NCBI GenBank assembly: GCA_026002265.1
Contig: BOBG01000014.1
Span: forward strand, 1 to 27,736
Source: Spirochaetia bacterium
GTDB lineage: Bacteria; Spirochaetota; Spirochaetia; Treponematales; Breznakiellaceae
Direction: 5' to 3'
DNA: 27,736 nt
Each line of letters starts with the position of its first letter. Positions within the stretch are counted from its first letter, which is position 1. Below the pieces are notes generated by a model. It was given only the letters and a program-made list of their open reading frames with translations. It did not search any database and had not been told where the DNA came from. Below, piece by piece: positions 14,821 to 22,317 of the stretch. The position numbers were made by a program, and so were the translations under genes.

Positions 14821-14902
14821 TGGGGACAGACCTCTGTATTTCTTTGTATTACAATGAAATAACTGGGGTCAGACCTCCGGCGAAATTTTGGGGACAGACC
14901 TC
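14821..14902 (+). repeat. three copies of a REP-like motif TGGGG(A/T)CAGACCTC
   Basis: TGGGGACAGACCTC at 14821-14834, TGGGGTCAGACCTC at 14864-14877, TGGGGACAGACCTC at 14889-14902. The copies are in the same orientation, 43 and 25 bases apart, in a region with no gene. The motif resembles terminal sequences of RAYT/REP systems in other bacteria and differs from the ends of the two RAYTs here. It may be debris of another transposase family. The remaining bases from 14903 to 15060 are AT-rich with nothing I recognise. Confidence 0.6.
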
Positions 14903-15066
14903 GAACCCTAATATTATCATAGAGAAATTTCCGGTAGCTTTGATTTTGAACAATTATTCCACGGACAGATTCCGGGGAGTATGCGGTATTCATGCCAGCC
15001 GCCGATCCGGAACAGGTTGGAGAATTTTTGTTTTTTAAAAAGGTTACAATTTTTTACAAAAAATAC

Positions 15067-15096
15067 TTGACTCCGCATGGCAAAGTAGAGTAAGCT
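15067..15096 (+). promoter_or_regulatory. candidate promoter for the RRM gene
   Basis: TTGACT (15067-15072), 18-base spacer, TAAGCT (15091-15096). Initiation here would give a leader of nearly 200 bases before the RRM start codon. The -10 is weak, so a different start nearby is possible. Confidence 0.45.
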
Positions 15097-15296
15097 CATG
15101 ACAGATAAGGTGAATTTTTTGGATATTGCTGTCATGCTCATGTATCTCGTCCGGTCCAATTCCTCCTTTATCGTTTAAATTGCATCCGTGTCTCCTCACA
15201 GGAGACTGGAGTCGTCCGCGGTCTGCGGACGTGAATAACGGCGTGCCCGGATGCCGCGGCTTGCAAGAGTCAAAATCCGGGAGAAGGAATTTTCTC
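15097..15296 (+). promoter_or_regulatory. structured 5' leader of the RRM gene, with Shine-Dalgarno hairpin
   Basis: Five stems are visible by eye. A: CATGACAG/CTGTCATG (15097-15104 with 15129-15136). B: GTCTCCT/AGGAGAC (15190-15206, three-base loop). C: CGTCCGC/GCGGACG (15213-15231). D: CGGCGT/ATGCCG with one G-U (15239-15256). E: GAGAA/TTCTC (15281-15296), whose loop holds the GGA of the ribosome binding site. In addition AATTCCT (15158-15164) is exactly complementary to AGGAATT (15285-15291). The leader could switch between an open and a closed ribosome binding site, for example with temperature or by binding of the RRM protein itself. Confidence 0.6.
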
Positions 15297-15297
15297 A

Positions 15298-15585
15298 ATG
15301 GCTAAGAAATTGTATGTCGGTAATCTTTCGTACAACACGACTGAAGATGGTCTTCGTGCCAAGTTCGAAGAATTTGGTTCTGTAGTTTCTGCTAAGATCA
15401 TTTTTGATCGTGAAACCGGCAACTCCAAGGGTTTTGGATTTATCGAGATGGGCACTGATGAAGAGGCATCTGCCGCGATTAACGGCACAAATGGCGCTGA
15501 ACTTGACGGCCGTCAGCTCCGGGTCAATGAGGCGATGGATAAACCCCGCCGCGATCGGGGCGGTTATAGCGGTGGCGGCTGGTAA
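15298..15585 (+). CDS. small glycine-tailed RRM RNA-binding protein
   Basis: A 95-residue single RRM protein. RNP2 is LYVGNL (5-10) and RNP1 is KGFGFIEM (44-51), with the two Phe residues that stack on RNA bases. It ends in a short basic and glycine-rich tail (RRDRGGYSGGGW), like the cyanobacterial Rbp proteins that respond to cold. The start ATG has AAGGA 9 bases upstream, inside a possible hairpin. The codons include few rare ones, suggesting good expression. It is monocistronic, with a long structured leader and a strong terminator. Confidence 0.95.
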   Translation: MAKKLYVGNLSYNTTEDGLRAKFEEFGSVVSAKIIFDRETGNSKGFGFIEMGTDEEASAAINGTNGAELDGRQLRVNEAMDKPRRDRGGYSGGGW

Positions 15586-15615
15586 AATCCTTCGTTAATG
15601 TTGGATTTTCTGTGG

Positions 15616-15652
15616 TGAACTGGGGACTTGACTCCCTAGTTCATTTTTTTTT
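15616..15652 (+). terminator. strong intrinsic terminator of the RRM gene
   Basis: An 11-bp stem (TGAACTGGGGA with TCCCTAGTTCA, one G-U pair) with a six-base loop (15616-15643), followed by nine T. It isolates the RRM gene from the next gene, which begins 15 bases later. Confidence 0.9.
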
Positions 15653-15666
15653 GCCGATAAAAAACT

Positions 15667-17061
15667 ATGGACCTTTCTGTTCGATTCCGGTTGATGGTGC
15701 CGGTTCTCTTTTTAGCTGTTCTCGTTTCGCTGCCGGCTGTGGATAGTGCTTTGCGGTTTATTCCGGATGATTCTTCGCTCCGGCTTGAACTGCGTGATGA
15801 GCATTGGTTTGATGGTTCCGCGGACGCGGTTCTTCAGAAAAAACCTTTTAAACGCACTCTTCTCGGCGGAGGCAGGGTTGAGGTCAGCTCCGGGTGTAGA
15901 GATGATCAATTTTGGGTAGTCATTGCACGGGAATTACAGGGTTCTTTTCCGGAATGGTCCCAGGGATCATGGTCACTTGTCCGGAATCGCACAACCGGAG
16001 ATATAGAATACATCCGGGTCTTCCTCCGGAGCGATAAGTATCTGTACGTACAATTCCGGCCTTTTACCGGTGCCGAAGATAAATGTTTTATGGATGTCGT
16101 AGCTTATGATGCCTATATCGTATCTGGACTTATTCTTCCATTTTCGATGAAGCGTCTGCTGGTACTTCCGGTTGAAGATGTACTCAAGGCGGCCGGTACA
16201 CGCTTTCCCCGGCGTTACTTTGAACCAAATCCTGACCATTATCAGGATATTCGTACGTTTATAAAAAATGTCCGGGAACATTTACCGAAATTGCACTTTG
16301 CAGATGACGGAGGAATTGATGAACAGGGACGCTATGTATACATTGCAAGCCAGAAGCCTCAGCCTGTTGACGGTGGGTTAAATTGTTCCGGATTCGCAAA
16401 ATGGCTTGTTGATGGTATTCTCCGGCCTGTTACCGGAACCCGACTCACGATTCCACCGCTCAAAGCTCCGTTCGGGACCCGGGGATCTTCGTTTACAAAT
16501 CCTTACGAAGCATCGCGCGATCCGTTCTTTGGACTCGATTGGACTCGGAATCTTGCAGCCACTGTCATGCGTACGCTGCGTTCTCCGGAATTTGGGGTGC
16601 TGAGTGAGATTGAAGTGCAGTCCACTCCTTTTAACCGGATTATTGTACGGCGTTCTGATAAAGAAGCGGTTGTTGAAAATTATCCGAATTTTATTCAGGA
16701 CGTGGGCTTCAGTTTTGAAGGGCTGCAGCCGCTGCTCTATACCTTGGCAATTGACGAGCCCGGTTACCTTTATCTTGCTTCGGTCAACGCTAAGGAAGGG
16801 GATCCGCCTTTGGCACATCCTCCGGCTGGCAGACCTCCGCTCCGGATGCATTTTCATGTTGCGGCGCTTCTTCCCTATTTTGATGAAAAGGGGAATTTCT
16901 GTGTAACTGTTTTTGAAAGCGCGGCAGAAACGTCTTTTGCCAGTTTCAAAAGAGTCCATCAAGGGCGTTATGTCAAACAACGATCCGGTCAGGATCTTTG
17001 GATTCCGCCGCATTTTGTGAATCTGGTCAGGATTCCCATTGAAGGAATGTTCAGACCCTGA
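15667..17061 (+). CDS. exported papain-like (NlpC/P60-like) protein
   Basis: A 464-residue protein with a signal peptide (basic N-region, then VPVLFLAVLVSLPAVDSA). The motif LNCSGFAKWLVDG places a Cys at residue 240 in the pattern of NlpC/P60 and related cysteine peptidases (xCSGFxxW). Two His (395 and 397, MHFHVAALLP) are candidates for the catalytic base. The N-terminal 200 residues look beta-rich and are of unknown type. It probably acts in the periplasm on peptidoglycan or a related peptide, but only the motifs support that. The start has a weak ribosome binding site and follows directly on a terminator, so the source of its promoter is unclear. Confidence 0.78.
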   Translation: MDLSVRFRLMVPVLFLAVLVSLPAVDSALRFIPDDSSLRLELRDEHWFDGSADAVLQKKPFKRTLLGGGRVEVSSGCRDDQFWVVIARELQGSFPEWSQGSWSLVRNRTTGDIEYIRVFLRSDKYLYVQFRPFTGAEDKCFMDVVAYDAYIVSGLILPFSMKRLLVLPVEDVLKAAGTRFPRRYFEPNPDHYQDIRTFIKNVREHLPKLHFADDGGIDEQGRYVYIASQKPQPVDGGLNCSGFAKWLVDGILRPVTGTRLTIPPLKAPFGTRGSSFTNPYEASRDPFFGLDWTRNLAATVMRTLRSPEFGVLSEIEVQSTPFNRIIVRRSDKEAVVENYPNFIQDVGFSFEGLQPLLYTLAIDEPGYLYLASVNAKEGDPPLAHPPAGRPPLRMHFHVAALLPYFDEKGNFCVTVFESAAETSFASFKRVHQGRYVKQRSGQDLWIPPHFVNLVRIPIEGMFRP

Positions 17062-17067
17062 TGGTGT

Positions 17068-17089
17068 ACGAATATTATTTCTTATTCGT
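17068..17089 (+). terminator. hairpin after the papain-like gene
   Basis: Perfect 7-bp stem ACGAATA/TATTCGT with an eight-base loop, 7 bases after the stop codon. There is no T-run after it, so it may protect the 3' end or need Rho. Confidence 0.4.
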
Positions 17090-17104
17090 GCATATCTTCC
17101 GGTT

Positions 17105-17280
17105 CGCTAAACGTTCCGGCTGTTTGCCAGTCCGGATAAGGGCTTTACACAGCAAAGACCAGGGCTGGCAAAATGTGGCAGAGTTTTGGTGTGGGAATGA
17201 ACAAAGCGAATGACCTAGCTAAAACGGAGCCCGAGCCACCAACGGCGATGAAGCGTGACCTGTTATATGTCGTTTGGGCG
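17105..17280 (-). other. structured region resembling an integron attC site
   Basis: This 176-base stretch has outer arms that nearly pair (CGCTAAACG at 17105-17113, CGTTTGGGCG at 17271-17280). It also holds an internal 11-bp inverted repeat (TTTGCCAGTCC at 17123-17133, GGGCTGGCAAA at 17162-17172, one G-U), with a further imperfect stem inside (GGCTTT/AAAGACC). On the minus strand the outer arms read GCCCAAAC and GTTTAGC, close to attC R'' (RYYYAAC) and R' (GTTRRRY), each with one deviation, and they follow directly after the 3' end of a small AT-rich gene, as in a gene cassette. It is longer than most attC sites. Alternatives: a structured RNA or a Treponema repeat. Confidence 0.4.
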
Positions 17281-17299
17281 TACACCATTTTTTTGTAAT

Positions 17300-17572
17300 T
17301 TATTTATAATACTTTATTAAATCATTATAAAGCCTTTTTATAAAATCATTTTCATTACAGTCTAAATTATATATATCACTATCTAAAAATAAGTTATTGC
17401 ATACATCATCATAACTTTCCGCATATTCTAAAATATAAGAATTAGCTTCATTCCAATATTCCATTTTATAATAAAAATTATTTTTAAAATAATATTCATC
17501 TCCATTAATATTTCGTATTTCAAAGTCCAATTCTTTAAATAAATTATTTATTTTATCCTTAATACTTTCCAT
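17300..17572 (-). CDS. small AT-rich ORF, unknown; possible integron-cassette gene
   Basis: A 90-residue acidic, Asn/Tyr/Asp-rich protein (KINNLFKELDFEIRNING, DDVCNNLFLDSDIYNL) that I do not recognise; its look resembles small cytoplasmic immunity-type proteins, without any motif to prove it. It is far more AT-rich than its neighbours and has no CCGG. There is no Shine-Dalgarno sequence. It starts 37 bases after the MFS gene ends, on the same strand, and may depend on its transcription. The attC-like region lies directly downstream. Confidence 0.6.
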   Translation of the reverse strand: MESIKDKINNLFKELDFEIRNINGDEYYFKNNFYYKMEYWNEANSYILEYAESYDDVCNNLFLDSDIYNLDCNENDFIKRLYNDLIKYYK

Positions 17573-17609
17573 AAAATAATATTATATATTTTTTATTTTA
17601 TTGTCAATT

Positions 17610-18866
17610 TCATTCTATGACGCCGGGATCTCCTTTTCTGTAATAGAGCATTGTTACTCCTATTCCGGCCGCGAGTAATATAATTGTCAGGACAAAGGGG
17701 AGACTCCGGGAAATGCTGGAGAGGATTCCCGCAATCCAGCCGAACGGCGCAGTTACTCCCATGATGATCATGTGTTGAATGGCCATGACTCTGGCGCGTT
17801 CAGCTTTGTTGACGTGCAGCGCAACGAGAGATTCTGCGAGCATCGCTAGGATTCCGGAACCGAAACCATCGAACAAGAGCGATACACAGAGCAGCGGGTA
17901 CCGGGCGATTCCAACCGGAGTGAGGATCAAAATAGTTTGGCCTACCACATAACAGATGAAGCCGGTGAGCAGCGGGAACCGGAATCCCCTTTTCATGATC
18001 CGGGGAATGAGTGTCCAAAAAAAGATGATGGCGACAATGGACCGGAGCATGGGGAACATGGGCAGTAGTGAATCCGGAACCAATAATTTTTTGCTGGCAA
18101 TGATCTGCCAAAAAGTGACGTTGACCATCGAAACGATGCCGACAAGCGCGGCGATCACCAGAGAAAAAATGGTTCCCGGAGAGTGTGCGATGATCCCCAG
18201 TACGCCCCGGTAGCCGGCCGCTAATTCCCAGATACTCTTCCCTTTTGTCTCGGCCATGCGGACCACTCCGGTACGGGTTTCACGGGAAAAAATATACAGG
18301 AGGGTAAGTTTCGTAGTCATTACCACGAAAGCATTTATGTAGAGGATCCGTATTGCAGGAATCAGCGTGAGCTTTGACACGAGAACGGCCGAAATGGGTG
18401 CAAAAAGTGCAGAAAGTTGTCCGCACATGATCACCAGAGAATAAATTGAGGTGATTTTATCTTTTTCAGCATCTTCGACGAGAAGGCAGTCCCATGAATT
18501 GGTGGTTACTTTCATGGTACCATTAAACAATGCGGCAACGATAAAAAACCAAAAATTTTCAGCCCGCCACCAGATAAGGCAGGGAATACACCACGCAAGA
18601 AAATCAAAAATTGCGGTGGTTTTGCGCCGGCCCAATTTGTCGGTGATAGGTCCGCTCAAAAATGCAAACACAACCTGTGAAACCATATACACCGTGGCAC
18701 TGAGTCCAATATCAGCGTCTGCAATGCCGAGCGCAGCCATGTACACAGATGCGTAAGGAAGACAGAGATTCATCGAGAGTCCCCACAGCGGCTCTGTGTA
18801 CACACAAGCCCGGGGGTTGCCCCGGAGCTCAAAAATCGTTTGAAGGAGAGGGTTTTTTACTGCCAC
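17610..18866 (-). CDS. major facilitator superfamily transporter
   Basis: A 418-residue membrane protein with about 12 hydrophobic segments. The loop between the second and third segments has the MFS signature GPITDKLGRRKTT, and there is a long central cytoplasmic loop (FSRETRTGVVRMAETKGKS). Substrate is not readable from sequence. The start is GTG at 18866 with AAGG 9 bases upstream. It follows the flavin-binding protein gene by 19 bases and is probably in its operon. Confidence 0.9.
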   Translation of the reverse strand: MAVKNPLLQTIFELRGNPRACVYTEPLWGLSMNLCLPYASVYMAALGIADADIGLSATVYMVSQVVFAFLSGPITDKLGRRKTTAIFDFLAWCIPCLIWWRAENFWFFIVAALFNGTMKVTTNSWDCLLVEDAEKDKITSIYSLVIMCGQLSALFAPISAVLVSKLTLIPAIRILYINAFVVMTTKLTLLYIFSRETRTGVVRMAETKGKSIWELAAGYRGVLGIIAHSPGTIFSLVIAALVGIVSMVNVTFWQIIASKKLLVPDSLLPMFPMLRSIVAIIFFWTLIPRIMKRGFRFPLLTGFICYVVGQTILILTPVGIARYPLLCVSLLFDGFGSGILAMLAESLVALHVNKAERARVMAIQHMIIMGVTAPFGWIAGILSSISRSLPFVLTIILLAAGIGVTMLYYRKGDPGVIE

Positions 18867-18885
18867 AATATGCCTTATACCGGAA

Positions 18886-19278
18886 TCAGAATCTAATTAT
18901 TTTTAGCGCTCCGGAAAATGACGCAATTGTTGCGACAGCTTCCTTGAGGTACAAAACCTGCGTATTATCATCATCCGGCGAATACCGGGTTTTTAACCGG
19001 GGGTAGGCATCTAGCATAGATACTTTTGCCTCCCGCCGGTTATCTTCCACCGCAACTGCTTGGATCCGGATCCATTCCTCGCCGTTGATAGCACTTATTT
19101 CGATTTTGGGATTGGCCGCGATCTGTTTTGAAACACTCTTTACCTTCCCGGTCTGAATATAAAGTTTAGATTCAAAAATATTAACTGTACCGAAGGGCCG
19201 GACTCTCGGCTGATCTCCTTCCACAGTAGCCAGATAATAGGTTCCAGCCTTTTTCAAAAAATCATATACTTCCTGCAT
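18886..19278 (-). CDS. pyridoxamine 5'-phosphate oxidase-like flavin-binding protein
   Basis: A 130-residue split-barrel protein: YYLATVEGDQPRVRPFG at residues 14-30 is the standard opening of the PNPOx-like family, followed by LYIQTGKVKSVSKQIAANPKIEI. Such proteins bind FMN or related cofactors; this short type is not PdxH, since it lacks the C-terminal PNP-binding part. The start ATG has GGAGG 6 bases upstream. A good promoter precedes it. Confidence 0.9.
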   Translation of the reverse strand: MQEVYDFLKKAGTYYLATVEGDQPRVRPFGTVNIFESKLYIQTGKVKSVSKQIAANPKIEISAINGEEWIRIQAVAVEDNRREAKVSMLDAYPRLKTRYSPDDDNTQVLYLKEAVATIASFSGALKIIRF

Positions 19279-19449
19279 AAAACCTCCATATTATTTTACA
19301 AATTTAATTCCGGTTAATTTACGCACGGGTACTATGCGTTGTAACTTTTGTGGTAGCACTATCCACCGCCGTGAGCGAATAAATCAATTTTTTCCCTTTC
19401 TCAAAGTTTTTCCGGAAATTCACAAATTTTATGGTGCCAACGACACTTT

Positions 19450-19478
19450 ACAATAAAACTTTCTATATTTTTTGTCAA
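19450..19478 (-). promoter_or_regulatory. promoter of the flavin-protein/MFS operon
   Basis: On the minus strand TTGACA (19473-19478), 17-base spacer, TATTGT (19450-19455). It leaves a leader of about 165 bases. The remaining 19296-19449 interval shows no gene. Confidence 0.55.
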
Positions 19479-19503
19479 ACCATCTCAAAAGGTATGCCAC
19501 TGA

Positions 19504-20133
19504 TATAGGACTGTCCTAAAAATTTAAAAATTTTCCCCGGAAAATGAATCAAAAGCAACACTTCACATCGTGATTATAGTACCTCGATTGAGGAGGAGGT
19601 ATTCTAATGACTCATATAGCAAGAGGTCCTACCAACTTTGGCTGGACCTACCATGTAACTTCGGAGGTAAATCGCCGGGCTTTTGAATTGGCTCCGGATG
19701 AAGACAAAGAATTGTTTCTCGCAGTTATCGCGGAAGCAAAGGAAAAGTACACATTTGAACTGTGGAACTTTTGTATTATGGCCAACCATTTCCATTTCTT
19801 GATCACACCGCATGAAGGACAAAGTCTTTCAGACATAATGAAATGGATAAAGTTTGTCTTCGCCATCCGGTGGAATAAAGCGCATAATGAAACTGGCCAT
19901 TTTTGGGGTGACCGGTTTTATTCGCGGGTGATTACCGGTAAACGAGATTTCCGGAATGTGTACAACTACATCGACCAGAATCCAGTTGTGGCTGGTCTTG
20001 TGGCAAAACCGGAGGACTGGAAGTATGGCGGAGCTTATCACCGGGCGCATGAAATTACCGGGATTATCACGCTGGTGAATGAGCAGATTTTGGAGGTGGT
20101 GGAACAGGGAGGAGGGTATAGGACAGTCCTATA
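19504..20133 (+). mobile_element. RAYT/IS200-type element, copy 2
   Basis: Left end AGGACTGTCCT (19507-19517) and right end AGGACAGTCCT (20120-20130) bound the second transposase gene. The left flank and leader (for example TGATTATAGTACCTCGATTG) are nearly the same as in copy 1, so similarity extends over the whole element and not only the gene. It has one left end where copy 1 has two. Both copies have the same orientation, 16.6 kb apart. Confidence 0.75.
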
Positions 20134-20134
20134 A
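19607..20134 (+). CDS. REP-associated tyrosine (Y1, HUH) transposase, copy 2
   Basis: A 175-residue protein about 93% identical to the product at 3032-3568; HUH motif IMANHFHFLI and YIDQNPVVAGLV are unchanged. It ends YRTVL, its TAA lying just after the right palindrome. Nucleotide differences from copy 1 are mainly silent (for example Leu and Glu codons), meaning that the divergence is old or that both have been selected for function. The changes are also notable because most of the CCGG sites that differ between the copies have CTGG or CCAG in the other. GGAGG lies 7 bases before the ATG. Confidence 0.92.
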   Translation: MTHIARGPTNFGWTYHVTSEVNRRAFELAPDEDKELFLAVIAEAKEKYTFELWNFCIMANHFHFLITPHEGQSLSDIMKWIKFVFAIRWNKAHNETGHFWGDRFYSRVITGKRDFRNVYNYIDQNPVVAGLVAKPEDWKYGGAYHRAHEITGIITLVNEQILEVVEQGGGYRTVL

Positions 20135-20256
20135 TTGGGATTTATCTTGATTCCGGCATTGTACAGATACAATCCGGTACATTTTCTACGAAACGATGAA
20201 TCGGAAAGTCTCAAAAATATTTTCCGGCACTAACTGTACGGGAAAAAAGGATAAAT

Positions 20257-21048
20257 TTACGCCAAAAATTCCTCAATAGTACTGTTTATATCGTTTCCCT
20301 CTGCATTTTTTATGAAAACCGGCAGAGAAATTATTTCGTCACCGTGAACATCGAGGCGTCCCGGAATGGTCCGCACTGAAACAATTGTTTTTTTCCGTGC
20401 TGCATTCACATAATCATGTATCGTCTGTATTTTTTCAGGTAGATACACTCCAAAGAGATAGGAACTTTGTAACTGATCGGTACTGTGAATATCCGATCCG
20501 GCCGTCATTGGAAGGCCATTTTTTTGTGCATACCGGAATGCGAGCGCATCAAATGATTGTTCATTACCGCCATTTGCAACTTCAACAGCGTCAACGAGAT
20601 ATGGCGAAAGGTTTATTTCAGAAATATAGTATACTTGCCGGAATGGGTGAGCCTGCACCACACAGCCGCCCGCGAGATGCACCTGTTCATACTGCTCCCG
20701 GCGTGTCCAGTGCTTTGCCTCTGGGTGATTTAGCAACCATTCTTTATCCAAACCATACACCAGATAATCGTCAGAGTCATCGTAAGTCTCTTCCCAGCCA
20801 AAAAATACATCTAAACCACGCCGTAGCCCCTCATTATAGGTATCCTCATAACCTCGGTAAAATTGTTTAACCCATTCAGCCCACGGCAATGACCGATCAA
20901 GGCCGGTATTTCCCCGGAAAAAGTGATTTGTCACAATGATTCCCGTGTAGCCTGCATCAATATAACCCTGAACATAATCAGGACCATGTGCAACCGCACA
21001 AGCACTTTCCGGCGAAGTATGGAGATGTGTTTCATACAAAAAATTCAT
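20257..21048 (-). CDS. PHP-domain metal-dependent phosphoesterase
   Basis: A 263-residue stand-alone PHP protein. The metal-binding motifs are in order: ETHLHTSPES (H8, H10), TNHF, EET acidic stretch, VVQAHPFRQ, and AGSDIHS. PHP enzymes hydrolyse phosphoesters (histidinol phosphate, nucleoside 3',5'-bisphosphates or unknown ones); the substrate cannot be told here. It starts ATG with AAAGGG upstream and lies directly after the broken Uma2 gene. A GC-rich UUCG-type hairpin (CCCC TTCG GGGG, 21061-21072) sits just before its ribosome binding site. Confidence 0.9.
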   Translation of the reverse strand: MNFLYETHLHTSPESACAVAHGPDYVQGYIDAGYTGIIVTNHFFRGNTGLDRSLPWAEWVKQFYRGYEDTYNEGLRRGLDVFFGWEETYDDSDDYLVYGLDKEWLLNHPEAKHWTRREQYEQVHLAGGCVVQAHPFRQVYYISEINLSPYLVDAVEVANGGNEQSFDALAFRYAQKNGLPMTAGSDIHSTDQLQSSYLFGVYLPEKIQTIHDYVNAARKKTIVSVRTIPGRLDVHGDEIISLPVFIKNAEGNDINSTIEEFLA

Positions 21049-21057
21049 AATAACCCT

Positions 21058-21285
21058 TTACCCCCGAAGGGGCAAAATCAACAGGATTTTACACCGACTC
21101 AGTAAAAAAAACATTTGAGAAAATTGCCTACCTGTAAAAATAAATAATGCCCTGCTAATCGCCTGATGAGTAGTACTGGGCGCCGGTATTTCATAGGCAA
21201 TCCCGTCAATAAGCTCACCCTCTTTTAATTCCCATTCCATATAATCCGAATAAGTGTATAAATATTCTTCATAAACATCTGCCAT
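21058..21285 (-). pseudogene. truncated Uma2/DUF820-family gene
   Basis: The first 48 residues match the N-terminal part of Uma2-family putative endonucleases (YTYSDYMEWELKEGELIDG, then EIPAPSTTHQAISRALF), but the family is about 190 residues long. After ALFIF the frame departs from the family; in the next frame LFLQVGNFLKCFF resembles the expected continuation (…IGNFLKGK) before stops occur. It therefore looks like a frameshifted and 3'-deleted gene. It follows the permease gene by 12 bases on the same strand. Confidence 0.75.
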
Positions 21286-21297
21286 ATTAATTCCTTT

Positions 21298-22317
21298 CTA
21301 CAATTGATTACGCCGCGGATCAAATGCGTCCCTAACTCCCTCGCCGATAAAAACGAGAAGACTTAATGTAAGCGCAAGTACAACAAAAGAAGAAATACCG
21401 AGCCATGGCGCGTGTAAATTGGCTTTACCCTGAGCCAAAAGTTCGCCGAGGGAAGGAGATCCGGAAGGTAATCCAAAACCAAGAAAATCCAAACTGGTTA
21501 ATGTGGTAATTGATCCGCCCAAAATAAACGGTAAATACGAAAGTGCGCTCGTCATTGCGTTTGGGAGGATATGTACAAACATAATACGGCTGTTTTTCAT
21601 GCCCATTGCCCGTGCAGCCAGCACATATTCAAAATTCCTCGCACGCAAAAACTCCGCCCGAACCACACCGACAAGTGACATCCAGCCAAAGAGAAGCGTA
21701 ATTCCTAACAGCCACCAAAAAGTTGGTTCTATAATGGAACTTAAAATAATAAGCAAAAATAAAGTCGGCATTCCGGACCATACTTCCATAAAACGCTGAA
21801 AAAGAATGTCGAAAATTCCGCCGTAATATCCCTGCAATGCACCGAGAATAATACCAATTAACGAAGAAAAAATAGTGAGCGTGAGTCCAAAAAGAACAGA
21901 AATCCGGAATCCGTATAAAAGTCTTGCTGCAACATCCCGGCCCCGGTCATCAGTACCGAGAATATTAACCGGAGTCGGCGGGGAAGGAGCCGGTGACGGC
22001 AGAACGTAATTTATCGTTTTATAGCTAAAGTGAATAGGAGGCCAAAAAATCCGGCCATTTTCGTTAATTAAGTCTGCAATATAGGGATCCCGGTAATCTG
22101 CATCAAAATCTAATTCACCTCCAAAATCCAGCTCCGAATAATTGTGGAAAATGGGAACGAATATTTTTTTTTCAAAAATCACGAGAAAGGGTTTATCGTT
22201 GGCAATGAATTCTGAAACTAAACTCATAGCAAAAATCACGAGAAAAATCCATAACGAAACAAAGGCCCGTTTATTCTTACAGAATTTCCCCCACCGGGAG
22301 AGCCGGGCGCTATTCAT
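21298..22317 (-). CDS. yejE: YejE-type ABC transporter permease (oligopeptide/microcin C type)
   Basis: A 339-residue inner-membrane permease. One N-terminal helix (FVSLWIFLVIFAMSLVSEFIA, residues about 19-39) is followed by a large periplasmic insertion (DFDADYRDPYIADLINENG), as in YejE. Then comes the core with helices and an EAA loop (AARAMGMKNSRIMFVHILPNA). The family takes up oligopeptides with YejA, YejB and YejF. No partner gene is in view. It starts in an ATGA overlap with the tex stop, so it is translated together with tex. Confidence 0.9.
   Translation of the reverse strand: MNSARLSRWGKFCKNKRAFVSLWIFLVIFAMSLVSEFIANDKPFLVIFEKKIFVPIFHNYSELDFGGELDFDADYRDPYIADLINENGRIFWPPIHFSYKTINYVLPSPAPSPPTPVNILGTDDRGRDVAARLLYGFRISVLFGLTLTIFSSLIGIILGALQGYYGGIFDILFQRFMEVWSGMPTLFLLIILSSIIEPTFWWLLGITLLFGWMSLVGVVRAEFLRARNFEYVLAARAMGMKNSRIMFVHILPNAMTSALSYLPFILGGSITTLTSLDFLGFGLPSGSPSLGELLAQGKANLHAPWLGISSFVVLALTLSLLVFIGEGVRDAFDPRRNQL

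Noticed and set aside
14775..15297. A tRNA or known riboswitch in the leader of the RRM gene
   Set aside because: The stems do not form a cloverleaf or any riboswitch core that I can recognise.
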